From: Pseudoxanthomonas sp. SL93
GTDB lineage: Bacteria; Pseudomonadota; Gammaproteobacteria; Xanthomonadales; Xanthomonadaceae
Assembly: GCF_026625825.1 (NCBI RefSeq)
Contig: NZ_CP113065.1
Coordinates: forward strand, 1,860,001 to 1,924,000
Length of the DNA stretch: 64,000 nucleotides
Direction of reading: 5' to 3'
The notes under the pieces are model-generated. The model was not told the DNA's origin, did not search any database, and saw nothing but the letters and a program-made list of their open reading frames with translations. This document shows, one piece after another, positions 1 to 19,558 of this stretch. The position numbers and the translations under genes were made by a program. The stretch's first letter is position 1. Every line of letters starts with the position of its first letter.

Positions 1-169
1 CCGTCTCGACCTTGACGTCGAACAGCTGCTCGACCGCGGCCTTGACATCGGCCTTGGTGGCATCGTTCGAGACTTCGAAGACGTATTGATTGGAGAGTTC
101 CTGCAGACGCACGGTCTTTTCGGACACACGCGGGGCACGCAGGACGGCGAAAATCTTCTCGTTGCTCAT
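1..169 (-). CDS. rplW: 50S ribosomal protein L23, N-terminal part (runs off window)
   Basis: L23 sits at the peptide exit tunnel of the large subunit and is the docking site for trigger factor and SRP. The visible N-terminus begins [19 protein letters not shown], the usual L23 opening, and the rest lies beyond base 1. The ATG (169-167) shares one base with the TGA of rplD, giving the TGATG junction of translationally coupled genes. The order rpsJ-rplC-rplD-rplW is the standard S10 operon order. Only about 56 residues are in the window. Confidence 0.95.
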   Translation of the reverse strand, partial: MSNEKIFAVLRAPRVSEKTVRLQELSNQYVFEVSNDATKADVKAAVEQLFDVKVET

Positions 170-774
170 CATGCCAGCCACTCCTCGACCTTCTTGACGG
201 CATCAGCGGTGATCACCACCGAGTCGGCACCGACCAGCGCGGCCGGATCCAGGCCCTGCACGTCGCGCACTTCCACGTAGGGAAGGTTGCGGGCCGACAG
301 GTACAGGTGCTCGGAGGCTTCTTCGGTGACGATCAGCGGACGCTTGCCCACTTCCAGGCCCTTGAGCTTGGAGATCAGGCCCGAGGTCTTGGCGGAATCG
401 ACATCGAACGCGTCGACGACGAGCAGGCGGCCCTGGCGGTTGAGCTCCGACAGGATGGCCTTCATCGCGGCGCGGTACATCTTGCGGTTGACCTTCTGCG
501 CGAAGCTGCGCGGCTTCGCCGCGAAGGTCACGCCGCCACCGACGAAGATCGGAGCGGTCAGGGCGCCGTGACGTGCACCGCCACCCTTCTGCTTCTTCGA
601 CTTCTTGGTGGTGCCGTTGACCTCGGAGCGGGTCTTCTGCGCCTTGGTGCCGGCACGGCCGGCGTTGCGGTAGGCAACGACCACCTGGTGGACCAGGTCT
701 TCGCTGAATTCACGGCCAAACACGTCGTCGGAAACCGACAGCTTGTTGGCGCTACCTGTGATGGCTAGTTCCAT
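169..774 (-). CDS. rplD: 50S ribosomal protein L4
   Basis: L4 is a 23S rRNA-binding protein lining the exit tunnel. In E. coli it is also the autogenous regulator of the S10 operon. The protein is about 201 aa, starting [13 protein letters not shown] chose this ATG because a GAGGAG Shine-Dalgarno lies about 8 nt upstream and the family starts here; a start five codons earlier lacks support. The basic internal loop (residues about 40-100, rich in Lys, Arg and Gly) is the tunnel extension. It lies 11 bases after rplC and overlaps rplW by one base. Confidence 0.97.
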   Translation of the reverse strand: MELAITGSANKLSVSDDVFGREFSEDLVHQVVVAYRNAGRAGTKAQKTRSEVNGTTKKSKKQKGGGARHGALTAPIFVGGGVTFAAKPRSFAQKVNRKMYRAAMKAILSELNRQGRLLVVDAFDVDSAKTSGLISKLKGLEVGKRPLIVTEEASEHLYLSARNLPYVEVRDVQGLDPAALVGADSVVITADAVKKVEEWLA

Positions 775-785
775 TGTCGTTCTCC

Positions 786-1439
786 TCAACCCTTGCTGGC
801 CGGACGCACGATCACGTCGCCACCCGGCGCACCCGGCACGGCGCCGCGAACGGCGATCAGGCCGCGCTCGGCGTCCACGCGGACGATTTCCAGGTTCTGC
901 GTGCTCTGCTGCACGGCACCCATGTGACCGGACATCTTCTTGCCCGGGAACACGCGGCCCGGCGTCTGGCGCTGACCCAGCGAACCCGGCGCGCGATGCG
1001 ACAGCGAGTTACCGTGGGTGGCGTCGCCCATGCGGAAGTTCCAGCGCTTGATGGTGCCCTGGAAGCCCTTGCCCTTGGTGACGCCCTGGACGTCGACGAT
1101 CTGGCCGACTTCGAAGATGTCAGCCTTGATCTCGCCGCCGACGGTGAAGTCGCCCAGCTTGTCGGCTTCGACGCGCAGCTCCCACAGGCCGCGACCGGCT
1201 TCGACCTTGGCCTTGGCCAGGTGACCGGCGACAGGCTTGGTGATCAGCGAGGCGCGACGGGTGCCCACGACCACCTGCACGGCGCTGTAGCCGTCGGTTT
1301 CCGGGGTCTTGATCTGGGTGATGCGGTTCGGGGTGGCTTCAATCAGCGTCACCGGAATGGACTTGCCATCTTCGGTGAACACCCGGGTCATGCCGGCCTT
1401 GCGGCCAACGAGACCCAACGAATATTTCTTCGCGGTCAT
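786..1439 (-). CDS. rplC: 50S ribosomal protein L3
   Basis: L3 is an early-assembly protein of the large subunit that reaches toward the peptidyl transferase centre. It is 217 aa, a normal bacterial length. The N-terminus ([20 protein letters not shown]) and the central [21 protein letters not shown] segment are family hallmarks; the latter includes the glutamine methylated in E. coli. It is the second gene of the S10 operon, starting about 10 bases after the rpsJ stop. Confidence 0.98.
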   Translation of the reverse strand: MTAKKYSLGLVGRKAGMTRVFTEDGKSIPVTLIEATPNRITQIKTPETDGYSAVQVVVGTRRASLITKPVAGHLAKAKVEAGRGLWELRVEADKLGDFTVGGEIKADIFEVGQIVDVQGVTKGKGFQGTIKRWNFRMGDATHGNSLSHRAPGSLGQRQTPGRVFPGKKMSGHMGAVQQSTQNLEIVRVDAERGLIAVRGAVPGAPGGDVIVRPASKG

Positions 1440-1449
1440 GGTCGGTGCC

Positions 1450-1761
1450 TCAGGTCAGCTTGATCTGGACGTCGACGCCGGCAGCCAGTTCGAGCTTCAT
1501 CAGCGCGTCCACGGTCTTGTCGTTGGGGTCGACGATGTCGAGCACGCGCTTGTGCGTGCGGGTCTCGTACTGGTCACGCGCGTCCTTGTCGACGTGCGGC
1601 GAAACGAGGATGGTGAAGCGCTCGATCTTGGTGGGCAGGGGGATCGGGCCGCGCACTTGCGCGCCGGTCCGCTTTGCCGTTTCAACGATCTCGCTGGCCG
1701 AGCGGTCGATCAAGCGATGATCGTACGCCTTGAGCCGGATTCGGATCTTTTGGTCCGCCAT
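1450..1761 (-). CDS. rpsJ: 30S ribosomal protein S10 / NusE
   Basis: S10 is a 30S head protein and, as NusE, a partner of NusB and NusG in antitermination and in transcription-translation coupling. It is 103 aa, starting [19 protein letters not shown]. The reading frame stays open upstream, but homology starts at this ATG. As first gene of the S10 operon it is preceded by a roughly 180-nt leader and a strong promoter at 1947-1975. Confidence 0.97.
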   Translation of the reverse strand: MADQKIRIRLKAYDHRLIDRSASEIVETAKRTGAQVRGPIPLPTKIERFTILVSPHVDKDARDQYETRTHKRVLDIVDPNDKTVDALMKLELAAGVDVQIKLT

Positions 1762-1940
1762 GACGGATATTCCTTCGTTAAAAGAGCGACGGGCGCGGCC
1801 TCTGGGATGCCTTGCCCCTGATTGGTCCAGACTGTTTCGGTCCCCGCAGGGCGCGTGGATTCCACGACCTGCCTGTTGCCTGAAACGGCTGGGGATTCTT
1901 CCTGAAAAACTAGGCAGGCCGGTAAACCGGCCCGCCCAGA
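1762..1940 (-). promoter_or_regulatory. S10 operon 5' leader
   Basis: About 178 nt lie between the predicted transcription start (near 1940) and the rpsJ ATG. A perfect 7-bp inverted repeat with an AA loop lies at 1917-1932, at the very 5' end of the RNA. In E. coli the S10 leader binds L4 and attenuates the operon; a similar role here is inference from position and length, since I cannot fold the whole leader by eye. Confidence 0.45.
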
Positions 1941-1946
1941 CATGAA

Positions 1947-1975
1947 AGTATAGGACGCGTGACAAACCCCGTCAA
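1947..1975 (-). promoter_or_regulatory. Sigma-70-type promoter of the S10 operon
   Basis: On the minus strand a -35 box TTGACG (1975-1970) and a -10 box TATACT (1952-1947) are separated by exactly 17 bp. This is a near-consensus match and the only one in the tuf-rpsJ spacer. Transcription would start near 1940. Confidence 0.75.
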
Positions 1976-2034
1976 TAGCGGGGCGCCCTGCCCGGCTGGG
2001 CCGGCAGGTCTGGCACGCGACACTCCGTGTCTGG

Positions 2035-2069
2035 CGAACACGAGGCACTTCCTGCGCCTCTTTTCGCGG
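2035..2069 (-). repeat. 35-nt conserved element A upstream of the S10 promoter
   Basis: This matches 30 of 35 bases of the element at 6831-6865, which sits at a similar distance upstream of the rpsL promoter. It contains an imperfect GAGGC...GCCTC dyad. The tuf gene already has its own terminator at 2232-2266, so termination does not explain this copy. Function unknown. Confidence 0.55.
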
Positions 2070-2231
2070 TATGACCGACGGCCTCCCAGGGGGCGTCGGC
2101 AGCAATGCGTTCCCGCCGGAAGGCCATCAGGCCATTCGAGGGGCGCGAATCATAACCCTGTTTGCCGGAATTTTCCAGCAAATCCACGCATTCAGGTGCG
2201 GATTCCGGAAAAAGGCCGGCGATAGGCCAGC

Positions 2232-2266
2232 AAAAACCCGGGCACACCTGCGTGTGCCCGGGTTTC
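2232..2266 (-). terminator. Rho-independent terminator after tuf (copy 1)
   Basis: An 11-bp GC-rich perfect stem (2237-2247 with 2252-2262) has a 4-nt loop, is extended by three A-T pairs, and is followed on the minus strand by a T run. It lies about 10 bases after the tuf stop and closes the str operon. Confidence 0.9.
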
Positions 2267-2275
2267 GTGGACTGC

Positions 2276-3466
2276 TTACTTGATGATCTTGGCCACCACG
2301 CCGGCGCCGACGGTACGGCCGCCTTCGCGGATCGCGAAACGCAGGCCTTCGTCCATTGCCACCGGGTTGATCAGCGTCACCACCATCTTGATGTTGTCGC
2401 CCGGCATCACCATCTCCACGCCTTCCGGCAGGGTCACGGCGCCCGTGATGTCCGTCGTGCGGAAGTAGAACTGCGGACGGTAGCCCTTGAAGAACGGCGT
2501 GTGACGGCCACCCTCGTCCTTGGACAGCACGTACACTTCGGCTTCGAACTCGGTGTGCGGGGTGATCGAACCCGGCTTGGCCAGCACCTGGCCACGCTCC
2601 ACGTCGTCACGCTTGGTGCCGCGCAGCAGCAGACCGGCGTTGTCGCCCGCCTGGCCCTGATCCAGCAGCTTGCGGAACATTTCCACGCCCGTGACCGTGG
2701 TCTTCTGGGTCGGACGGATACCGACGATCTCGATTTCCTCGCCCACCTTGATCACGCCACGCTCGATACGGCCGGTCACCACGGTGCCGCGGCCCGAGAT
2801 CGAGAACACGTCTTCCACCGGCATCAGGAACGGCTTGTCGACGTCACGCTCCGGGGTCGGGATGAACGAGTCCAGCGCGTCCACCAGCTTCAGGATCGCC
2901 GGCACGCCGATCTCGCTCTGGTCGCCTTCCAGCGCCAGACGGGCCGAACCGTGGATGATCGGGGTGTCGTCGCCCGGGAACTCGTACTTGCTCAGCAGTT
3001 CGCGGACTTCCATCTCCACCAGCTCCAGCAGCTCGGCGTCGTCCACCATGTCGGCCTTGTTCAGGAACACGACGATGTACGGCACGCCCACCTGGCGCGA
3101 CAGCAGGATGTGCTCGCGCGTCTGCGGCATCGGGCCGTCAGCGGCCGAGCACACCAGGATCGCACCGTCCATCTGCGCCGCACCGGTGATCATGTTCTTC
3201 ACGTAGTCGGCGTGGCCCGGGCAATCCACGTGCGCGTAGTGGCGCGCGGCAGATTCGTATTCCACGTGGGCCGTCGAGATCGTGATGCCGCGCGCCTTCT
3301 CTTCCGGCGCCGCGTCGATCGCGTCGTATGCCTTGAATTCACCACCGAAACGCTCTGCGCCCACCTTCGTCAGCGCCGCCGTCAGCGTCGTCTTGCCGTG
3401 GTCAACGTGGCCAATCGTGCCCACGTTCACGTGCGGCTTGGTGCGTTCGAATTTACCCTTTGCCAT
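2276..3466 (-). CDS. tuf: Elongation factor Tu, copy 1
   Basis: EF-Tu is the GTPase that delivers aminoacyl-tRNA to the ribosome. It is 396 aa with GHVDHGKT (P loop, about residue 19), DCPGHADY (G3) and NKAD (G4) all intact. The GTPase domain is followed by the two beta-barrel domains. It is the last gene of the str operon after fusA and ends in a strong terminator. The protein is identical to the copy at 19559-20749. By my base-by-base comparison the genes differ at nine silent positions only, and the first 458 coding bases are identical. Confidence 0.99.
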   Translation of the reverse strand: MAKGKFERTKPHVNVGTIGHVDHGKTTLTAALTKVGAERFGGEFKAYDAIDAAPEEKARGITISTAHVEYESAARHYAHVDCPGHADYVKNMITGAAQMDGAILVCSAADGPMPQTREHILLSRQVGVPYIVVFLNKADMVDDAELLELVEMEVRELLSKYEFPGDDTPIIHGSARLALEGDQSEIGVPAILKLVDALDSFIPTPERDVDKPFLMPVEDVFSISGRGTVVTGRIERGVIKVGEEIEIVGIRPTQKTTVTGVEMFRKLLDQGQAGDNAGLLLRGTKRDDVERGQVLAKPGSITPHTEFEAEVYVLSKDEGGRHTPFFKGYRPQFYFRTTDITGAVTLPEGVEMVMPGDNIKMVVTLINPVAMDEGLRFAIREGGRTVGAGVVAKIIK

Positions 3467-3541
3467 TGTCTTCTACCTTCGTTATGCGTGATTCGTGACG
3501 GGAATGCAGGGCCTCGCGCTAGCGATGCCCTGCCCCAACTC

Positions 3542-5632
<2,091 letters not shown>

Positions 5633-5785
5633 GACAGTCTCTCTTTTCTTGTTGGATCACCGGCAGCGCATGGCCGAAGGCTTTCCGTGGAGGGCGATTC
5701 TAGATGGCCGAATGCCGCCTTGCGGCGGCCTTCGGGGTCTTCGTGCGGCGAACTGAGCCGCCAAGGGCACACAGATGGTGCCAAA

Positions 5786-5805
5786 GGCCCTTGTTTACAA
5801 GGGCC
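5786..5805 (-). other. Perfect 20-bp palindrome in the rpsG-fusA spacer
   Basis: GGCCCTTGT and its complement surround a 2-base centre, so the RNA could form a 9-bp hairpin about 10 bases after the rpsG stop. A second GC-rich hairpin (GCCGCC/GGCGGC) lies near 5707-5730. There is no U run, so it may be an RNA-processing or 3'-stabilising structure rather than a terminator. Confidence 0.5.
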
Positions 5806-5814
5806 CCCAGGCCG

Positions 5815-6282
5815 TTACCAGCGGTAGTGCGCGAACGCCTTGTTCGCTTCCGCCATGCGGTGGGTTTCTTCACGCTTCTTGATGGCGCCGCCACGGTTTT
5901 CCGAGGCATCCAGCAGTTCGGCGGCCAGCTTGCGCGGCATGGAGTTCTCGCCACGCTTGCGGGCGGACTCGATCAGCCAGCGCATCGCCAGCGCCATGCG
6001 ACGGGAGGCGCGCACTTCGACGGGCACCTGGTAGGTGGCACCACCGACGCGGCGGGACTTCACTTCCACGGCCGGCGACACGTTGTCCAGCGCCTTCTCG
6101 ACCAGCTCGAGGGCATTGGGGTTCTTCTCGCCGATGACGTCCATGGCACCGTAGACGATCTTCTCGGCGACGGACTTCTTGCCGCTGAGCATGACCATGT
6201 TGATGAAACGCGCGATCGTCTGGCTGCCGTGCTTGGGGTCCGGCAGGATTTCACGCTGGGGGGTTGAGCCTTTACGCGACAT
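5815..6282 (-). CDS. rpsG: 30S ribosomal protein S7
   Basis: S7 nucleates assembly of the 30S head and in E. coli represses the str operon. It is 155 aa, beginning [19 protein letters not shown], with the conserved [14 protein letters not shown] segment (residues about 77-90). It ends FAHYRW, matching the short C-terminal form. It starts 11 bases after the rpsL stop, so the two are co-transcribed. Confidence 0.98.
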   Translation of the reverse strand: MSRKGSTPQREILPDPKHGSQTIARFINMVMLSGKKSVAEKIVYGAMDVIGEKNPNALELVEKALDNVSPAVEVKSRRVGGATYQVPVEVRASRRMALAMRWLIESARKRGENSMPRKLAAELLDASENRGGAIKKREETHRMAEANKAFAHYRW

Positions 6283-6293
6283 GTTCTAGTTCC

Positions 6294-6668
6294 TCAAGCC
6301 TTCGGGCGCTTGGCGCCGTACTTGGAGCGACCCTGGCGGCGCTTGGCGACGCCGGAGGCGTCAAGCGAGCCGCGGACGGTGTGGTAACGGACGCCCGGAA
6401 GGTCCTTCACGCGGCCGCCGCGCACCAGCACCACGGAGTGCTCCTGCAGGTTGTGGCCTTCACCACCGATGTAGCTGATGATTTCTTCCTGGTTGGTCAG
6501 GCGCACCTTGGCCACCTTGCGAAGGGCCGAGTTCGGCTTCTTCGGGGTGGTCGTGTAGACGCGCGTGCAGACGCCGCGGCGCTGCGGGCACTTGTCCAGC
6601 GCGGGCGACTGGCTCTTGTACGTGGGGGCCTGCCGCGGCTTGCGGACCAGCTGGTTGACGGTTGCCAT
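6294..6668 (-). CDS. rpsL: 30S ribosomal protein S12
   Basis: S12 is the decoding-centre protein and the streptomycin target. It is 124 aa from [12 protein letters not shown]; the open frame extends upstream but homology and length support this ATG. The TTPKKPNS loop and the [10 protein letters not shown] loop carry the wild-type lysine and proline at the classical streptomycin-resistance sites, so no rpsL-type resistance is predicted. It is first gene of the str operon, with a near-consensus promoter at 6749-6778. Confidence 0.98.
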   Translation of the reverse strand: MATVNQLVRKPRQAPTYKSQSPALDKCPQRRGVCTRVYTTTPKKPNSALRKVAKVRLTNQEEIISYIGGEGHNLQEHSVVLVRGGRVKDLPGVRYHTVRGSLDASGVAKRRQGRSKYGAKRPKA

Positions 6669-6748
6669 AGTGGTTTCTTCGTGTGAAGGCCGGAGCCTTG
6701 TTTGCGTGAAAACGAAGGCAGGCCGAGAACGGCCCACCTAGACGGAAA

Positions 6749-6778
6749 AGTATAGCGGGCAAACGGCCGCACCGTCAA
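6749..6778 (-). promoter_or_regulatory. Sigma-70-type promoter of the str operon
   Basis: On the minus strand TTGACG (6778-6773) and TATACT (6754-6749) are spaced 18 bp apart. Both hexamers are identical to those of the S10 promoter at 1947-1975. The predicted leader to rpsL is about 75 nt. Confidence 0.75.
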
Positions 6779-6830
6779 CGCGACGGGGGCCGATGCCTGC
6801 TCACTGACTGCGATCCCGCCCTTCCTGGGC

Positions 6831-6865
6831 CGAAAACGAGGCGCCTCCTGCGCCTCATTTCGTGG
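6831..6865 (-). repeat. 35-nt conserved element B, between rpoC and the rpsL promoter
   Basis: This is the partner of the element at 2035-2069 (30 of 35 identical). Here the dyad is a better hairpin (GAGGCGC/GCGCCTC) followed on the minus strand by GTTTTCGG, so it could also terminate rpoC, whose stop lies about 35 bases upstream. Whether it acts as terminator or as a promoter-upstream site is open. Confidence 0.55.
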
Positions 6866-6900
6866 TCTGGGGCGGCCTGGGGCCGCCGGCATTACAGGGT

Positions 6901-11124
<4,224 letters not shown>

Positions 11125-11259
11125 TGTCTTTCTCCGTTGGAGACGGGAATCGGGAACAGGGGACAGGGGAATGGTCGGAAGCGGGGAACCGGGTGGCGGG
11201 TGGATCGCGATCAGCGTTGGCGTACGCGATTCACCTGGCCCGACTCCCCTTCCCTGCCC

Positions 11260-15408
<4,149 letters not shown>

Positions 15409-15484
15409 TTGACTGTGCCTTTGGCAGCGTGTGTCGCGCGTCCGCGACCCCACGGGGGACATTCTTTCGAACGGGGGAATTTCC

Positions 15485-15541
15485 AGTTGGAAGTCGCTGG
15501 TATTGCCGGCACCAGCACGCCTTCTGCCGCTACTTCCAACT
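15485..15541 (-). promoter_or_regulatory. Long stem-loop in the rpoB leader
   Basis: A 10-bp perfect inverted repeat (15485-15494 with 15532-15541) encloses about 37 bases that contain a further GCTGG...CCAGC pair. In E. coli the rplL-rpoB spacer holds an RNase III cleavage site and an attenuator. A processing site here is inferred from position and structure. Confidence 0.4.
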
Positions 15542-15582
15542 ACAAACTCGGATTTACATCACTGCGTCTTGAAACGACCGAA

Positions 15583-15606
15583 GGCCAGGGGCTTTCGCCC
15601 CCGGCC
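15583..15606 (-). promoter_or_regulatory. Attenuator-like hairpin after rplL
   Basis: On the minus strand GGCC-G-GGGC, a GAAA tetraloop and GCCC-T-GGCC form a very stable hairpin about 40 bases after the rplL stop, followed by a short pyrimidine stretch. This resembles the partial terminator that lowers rpoBC expression relative to rplJL in E. coli. Confidence 0.5.
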
Positions 15607-15644
15607 TCGGGTTGTCGCCAATGGAACCCGGCGACGGATAGGAC

Positions 15645-16016
15645 TTACTTGATTTCGACAGTCGCACCGGCGGCTTCGAGGTCCTTCTTGAACTTGTCGG
15701 AGTCTTCCTTCGACACGGCTTCCTTGACGGTCTGCGGGGCGCCTTCGACCAGGTCCTTCGCTTCCTTCAGGCCCAGGCCGGTGATGGCGCGGACGGCCTT
15801 GATGACTTCGACCTTCTTCTCGCCGGCAGCCTTCAGGATGACGGTGAATTCGGTCTGCTCTTCGACCGGGGCAGCAGCGACCGGGCCGGCAGCGGCGACG
15901 ACCGGGGCGGCGGCGGAGACGCCGAACTTCTCTTCGATGGCCTTGACCAGCTCCATCACTTCCATCAGGGTCTTGCCGGCAATGGCGTCGACGATCTGTT
16001 CGTTGGAAAGGGACAT
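15645..16016 (-). CDS. rplL: 50S ribosomal protein L7/L12
   Basis: L7/L12 is the multicopy stalk protein that recruits translational GTPases. It is 123 aa: an N-terminal dimerisation domain (residues 1-33), an Ala/Pro/Val-rich hinge (about 34-52) and the C-terminal factor-binding domain with [19 protein letters not shown]. It follows rplJ by 66 bases. Confidence 0.98.
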   Translation of the reverse strand: MSLSNEQIVDAIAGKTLMEVMELVKAIEEKFGVSAAAPVVAAAGPVAAAPVEEQTEFTVILKAAGEKKVEVIKAVRAITGLGLKEAKDLVEGAPQTVKEAVSKEDSDKFKKDLEAAGATVEIK

Positions 16017-16082
16017 GATGATTACCTTTGGAAAATTTTCTGAAATGGAGTCGCTTCTGGACGAAACGACGAGACGTCGAAC

Positions 16083-16613
16083 TTAGGCAGTTTCTTCTGC
16101 GGCAGCTTCGGCAGCGACTTCACCGCCGCCCTGCTTGTCGGCCACGGCCTTGACGGCGCGGGCGAACATGCTGGCGGGCTCGGCGAGCACGCGGGCCAAC
16201 ATGGCCAGCGCCTGGTCGCGGGTCGGCAGCGAAGCCAGCACGTCGACATGGCTGGCCGGGTACAGCTGGCCACCCACGGAGACGACCTTGGCCTGCAGCT
16301 TGTCGTTGCCCTTGGCGAATTCCTTGATCAGACGACCGGCAGCGCCGGGTTCTTCCGTCGAAAACGCATACAGCAGCGGACCGACGAGCTTGTCCTTGAC
16401 GCACTCGTATTCGGTACCTTCGACGGCGCGCGACGCCAGCGTGTTCTTGACAACTTTCAAGTACACGCCGGATTCGCGGGCCTTCTTGCGCATCGCGGTC
16501 ATCTGGGTGACCGAGGTGCCTGCGTATTCGGCGGCGACCAGGGAGTGCGCCTTGGCGGCGACGTCTGCCAGTTCGGCGACAACTTCTTGCTTCTGGGACA
16601 GATTGAGAGCCAT
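16083..16613 (-). CDS. rplJ: 50S ribosomal protein L10
   Basis: L10 anchors L7/L12 dimers to the ribosome, and the L10-L12 complex represses its own mRNA in E. coli. It is 176 aa, starting [19 protein letters not shown], with GAGTS-like and [15 protein letters not shown] segments of the rRNA-binding domain and an Ala/Glu-rich tail. A TGAGGAG Shine-Dalgarno precedes the ATG. The long spacer upstream (16614-16992) is where an L10 leader is expected. Confidence 0.97.
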   Translation of the reverse strand: MALNLSQKQEVVAELADVAAKAHSLVAAEYAGTSVTQMTAMRKKARESGVYLKVVKNTLASRAVEGTEYECVKDKLVGPLLYAFSTEEPGAAGRLIKEFAKGNDKLQAKVVSVGGQLYPASHVDVLASLPTRDQALAMLARVLAEPASMFARAVKAVADKQGGGEVAAEAAAEETA

Positions 16614-16992
16614 ACACTCCTCACTAATTGACTCCGCTCACGGCTCCTGCCGCTTGCGGTCCTGGACGGCACCCTTCCGTGGGGGCCGGGGACGCGGGTA
16701 GCGTCCCGGTGGTGGCCTGTCTGACTGGCTTGCCCTTGCGGGCCTGCACCAGAAAACTTCCAGAAGGCGGCACCATCTACGCAGGCGCGTTCCCTTGCGG
16801 GGACGGATTAAGCGATCCCGCTAGCAGCGACGGCGATTCCCTGCCGGTTCGAGCATCCGTGCCCGTCGTCGTTGCGCGCTGACCGCACCTGCGGTCTTTG
16901 ATGACTGTCGCTTGCGCCGGCGGACCGGCCTGGGCGACTGCCCTCAAAATGGGTTGCACCCTCCCCCGCACGCGAGGGAGGGGTGATGCGAA
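16614..16992 (-). promoter_or_regulatory. rplA-rplJ spacer, probable L10 leader
   Basis: This is 379 bases without a gene. Just after rplA there is a CCCTCCC/GGGAGGG stem-loop (about 16965-16985) that may terminate or protect the rplKA mRNA. The rplJ-proximal half has several GC-rich stems, including GGCCCGC-AAGG-type pairs near 16730-16745. In E. coli this spacer carries the rplJ promoter and the L10-L12 binding site. I do not see a clear promoter, so the assignment rests on position. Confidence 0.4.
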
Positions 16993-17691
16993 TTACTTCA
17001 GGGACAGCGAGGACTGGTCCACGGTGACGCCGGGACCCATGGTCGAGCTGACCGAGATCTTCTGCAGGTACTGGCCCTTCGCGGTGGAAGGCTTGGCCTT
17101 CACCAGGTCGGCCAGCAGGGCCTGCAGGTTGGACTTCAGCGCTTCGTCATCGAAGCTGGCCTTGCCGATGGTGCAGTGGATGATGCCGGCCTTGTCGGTG
17201 CGGTAACGCACCTGACCCGACTTGGCATTCTTGACGGCTTCGGCCGGGTTGGCGGACACGGTGCCGACCTTGGGGTTCGGCATCAGGCCGCGCGGGCCCA
17301 GCACCGTGCCCAGCTTGCCGACCACGCGCATCGCGTCCGGCGTGGCGATGACCACGTCGTAGTTGATGTCGCCGGCCAGCATCTTCTCGGCCAGGTCGTC
17401 CATGCCGACGGCTTCTGCACCGGCGGCGGCGGCTTCGTCAGCCTTGGCGCCGGCGGGGGCGAACACCGCCACGCGCACCGACTTGCCGGTACCGGCCGGC
17501 AGCACGGTGGAACCGCGCACCTGCTGGTCGGACTTCTTGGCGTCCACGCCCAGGCGCACGGCGACGTCGACGGACTCGACGAACTTGGCCTTGGTGGCGG
17601 ACTTGACGATCTTCAACGCCTCGTCGATGGCGTAGGCCTTGCCCGGGGTCACCGCGGCGAGGATGGATTTCTGTCGCTTGGTCTGTGCCAT
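16993..17691 (-). CDS. rplA: 50S ribosomal protein L1
   Basis: L1 forms the mobile stalk at the E site and represses the L11 operon mRNA in enterobacteria. It is 232 aa, starting [20 protein letters not shown], with the conserved [12 protein letters not shown] and [15 protein letters not shown] motifs. It begins 3 bases after the rplK stop, so the two genes form one operon. Confidence 0.98.
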   Translation of the reverse strand: MAQTKRQKSILAAVTPGKAYAIDEALKIVKSATKAKFVESVDVAVRLGVDAKKSDQQVRGSTVLPAGTGKSVRVAVFAPAGAKADEAAAAGAEAVGMDDLAEKMLAGDINYDVVIATPDAMRVVGKLGTVLGPRGLMPNPKVGTVSANPAEAVKNAKSGQVRYRTDKAGIIHCTIGKASFDDEALKSNLQALLADLVKAKPSTAKGQYLQKISVSSTMGPGVTVDQSSLSLK

Positions 17692-17694
17692 CTC

Positions 17695-18123
17695 TTAACC
17701 CTCTACCGTCAGGCCCATGGAGCGGGCGGAACCCGCGATCGTACGCACCGCAGCGTCCAGGTCGGCCGCGGTCAGGTCGGGTTCCTTCGCCTTGGCGATG
17801 TCCTCGAGCTGCTTGCGGGTGACCTTGCCCACCTTCTCGGTGTTCGGGCGCTTGGAGCCGGACGTGATGCCGACGGCCTTCTTCAGCAGGATGGACGCCG
17901 GGGGCGTCTTGGTGATGAAGGTGAAGGTACGGTCGGAATAGGCCGTGATGACCACCGGAATCGGCAGGCCCGGCTCCAGCTTCTGCGTGGCGGCATTGAA
18001 CGCCTTGCAGAATTCCATGATGTTCAGGCCGCGCTGACCCAGCGCAGGACCGACCGGCGGCGAGGGGTTGGCCTGGCCGGCCTTCACCTGCAGCTTGATG
18101 TAACCGACAACTTTCTTTGCCAT
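17695..18123 (-). CDS. rplK: 50S ribosomal protein L11
   Basis: L11 belongs to the GTPase-associated centre, the site of thiostrepton action and of RelA activation. It is 142 aa: [30 protein letters not shown], with the Pro-rich N-terminal hinge and a C-terminal rRNA-binding domain ending [17 protein letters not shown]. It is first gene of the rplKA operon, preceded by a leader of about 140 nt and the promoter at 18272-18301. Confidence 0.98.
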   Translation of the reverse strand: MAKKVVGYIKLQVKAGQANPSPPVGPALGQRGLNIMEFCKAFNAATQKLEPGLPIPVVITAYSDRTFTFITKTPPASILLKKAVGITSGSKRPNTEKVGKVTRKQLEDIAKAKEPDLTAADLDAAVRTIAGSARSMGLTVEG

Positions 18124-18271
18124 GTGAGTACTCTCCGGGTGCTAGCGCCTGTGAAGGCTCCCCATCGGACCGGGAAAATCACGCGTCCCGGCATCGCGTT
18201 TTCTTGGACGCACCAATGGCCACCCGACGGCGGCCATGGTCCCTGCCGGCGTCGCCATCAGGGAGCCGCGC

Positions 18272-18301
18272 AGTATAACAGGGTTTCGCGGGGCCGGCCA
18301 A
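18272..18301 (-). promoter_or_regulatory. Probable promoter of rplK-rplA
   Basis: On the minus strand a perfect-looking TATACT -10 (18277-18272) is preceded at 18 bp by a weak -35, TTGGCC (18301-18296). It lies between nusG and rplK, about 140 bases before the rplK ATG. The leader contains a CCGATGGGGAGCC stretch that could take part in L1 autoregulation, which is inference. Confidence 0.55.
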
Positions 18302-18320
18302 ACGGGCCGGACCGCCCGGG

Positions 18321-18878
18321 TCAGGCCTTCTCGACCTGCCCGAATTCCAGCTCCACCGGAGTGGAGCGGCCGAAGATCAGTACCGCCACGCGCAGGCGGC
18401 TCTTCTCGTAATTGACTTCCTCGACCACACCGTTGAAGTCGTTGAAGGGGCCGTCGGTGACGCGGACCATCTCGCCCGGCTCGAACAGCACCTTGGGCTT
18501 GGGCTTCTCGACGCCTTCCTGCACGCGATCGAGGATGGCAGCGGCCTCTTCGTCGCGGATCGGCAGGGGGCGATCGGCGGTGCCGCCGATGAAACCCAGC
18601 ACCTTGGACGTGTCCTTCACCAGGTGCCAGCTTTCGTTGTCCATGCGCGGGATGCCACCCTCGTCATGGGTCTCGATCTGCACCAGCACGTAGCCGGGGA
18701 AGAACTTGCGCTCGGAACGGCGCTTCTGGCCGGAACGCATCTCGATGACTTCTTCGGTCGGGACCAGCACGTCGCCGAAGCGATCCTGCATGCCGTCGCG
18801 GACGATACGGTCGCGCAACGCCTGCGCCACGGACTTCTCGAAGCCCGAATAGGCATGGACGACATACCAACGCTTCAC
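18321..18878 (-). CDS. nusG: Transcription termination/antitermination protein NusG
   Basis: NusG binds RNA polymerase through its N-terminal domain and Rho or S10 through its KOW domain. It is 185 aa from a GTG codon (18878-18876), read [18 protein letters not shown] in frame. GAGGAG lies 8 nt upstream, and starts further upstream overlap secE and lack homology. The NGN domain spans about residues 1-120, and the KOW motif lies in [19 protein letters not shown]. It follows secE by 13 bases. Confidence 0.96.
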   Translation of the reverse strand: MKRWYVVHAYSGFEKSVAQALRDRIVRDGMQDRFGDVLVPTEEVIEMRSGQKRRSERKFFPGYVLVQIETHDEGGIPRMDNESWHLVKDTSKVLGFIGGTADRPLPIRDEEAAAILDRVQEGVEKPKPKVLFEPGEMVRVTDGPFNDFNGVVEEVNYEKSRLRVAVLIFGRSTPVELEFGQVEKA

Positions 18879-18891
18879 GGCAGCACTCTCC

Positions 18892-19281
18892 TCAACGACC
18901 AAAATTCAGGAACTTCTCGATCAACCACTGGATGGTGAAATCGAAACCAGCCAATACCAGGCTGAGGAAGATCACGACCGCGATCACCACCCAGGTGGTG
19001 CGCATGGCTTCTTCGCGGGTCGGCCATACGACCTTGCGCAGCTCGAAACGGGACTCGGCCAGGAAGTCGCGGGTATCGCGACCCTTGGCGGTCGTCAGGA
19101 ACACCACCGTGCCCAGCACCAGGCCGGAGACCACCGCCAGCGAACGCAGCGGCGTGGCCCACTGGCCATTGAACCACCACCACGCGACCAGGCCACCCAC
19201 GACCAGCGCCAGCGCCAGGACGTACTTGGCGATGTCGCCTGCGGAAACGGCGGCTTTGGATTGTTCGACCTTGCTGTTCAA
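18892..19281 (-). CDS. secE: Preprotein translocase subunit SecE
   Basis: SecE clamps the SecY channel. It is 129 aa, the three-transmembrane gammaproteobacterial form: TM segments at about residues 18-37, 45-62 and 95-117, with the conserved amphipathic [17 protein letters not shown] before TM3. The apparent start is TTG (19281-19279), a rare codon that may limit expression. It lies between tRNA-Trp and nusG, as in E. coli. Confidence 0.95.
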   Translation of the reverse strand: MNSKVEQSKAAVSAGDIAKYVLALALVVGGLVAWWWFNGQWATPLRSLAVVSGLVLGTVVFLTTAKGRDTRDFLAESRFELRKVVWPTREEAMRTTWVVIAVVIFLSLVLAGFDFTIQWLIEKFLNFGR

Positions 19282-19380
19282 GTCACTGTCGCTCTTGTTT
19301 CTTCAAGCCCTGCCATGCGGCCAGGCCTGGTGCGGAGGGGATGCCTTCGGCCTGTCGGAACGACCAGGGCCTGCAGGAAG

Positions 19381-19456
<76 letters not shown>

Positions 19457-19558
19457 ATCGGAACTTGCTAAAGGCTTCCCTTAGACGGCGAAGGCGGACC
19501 GAGGTTCCGGCCCGCCCTTCGCGCTTTCCGGCGAACCCGTCGCCGGGGCCGCAGGGGC

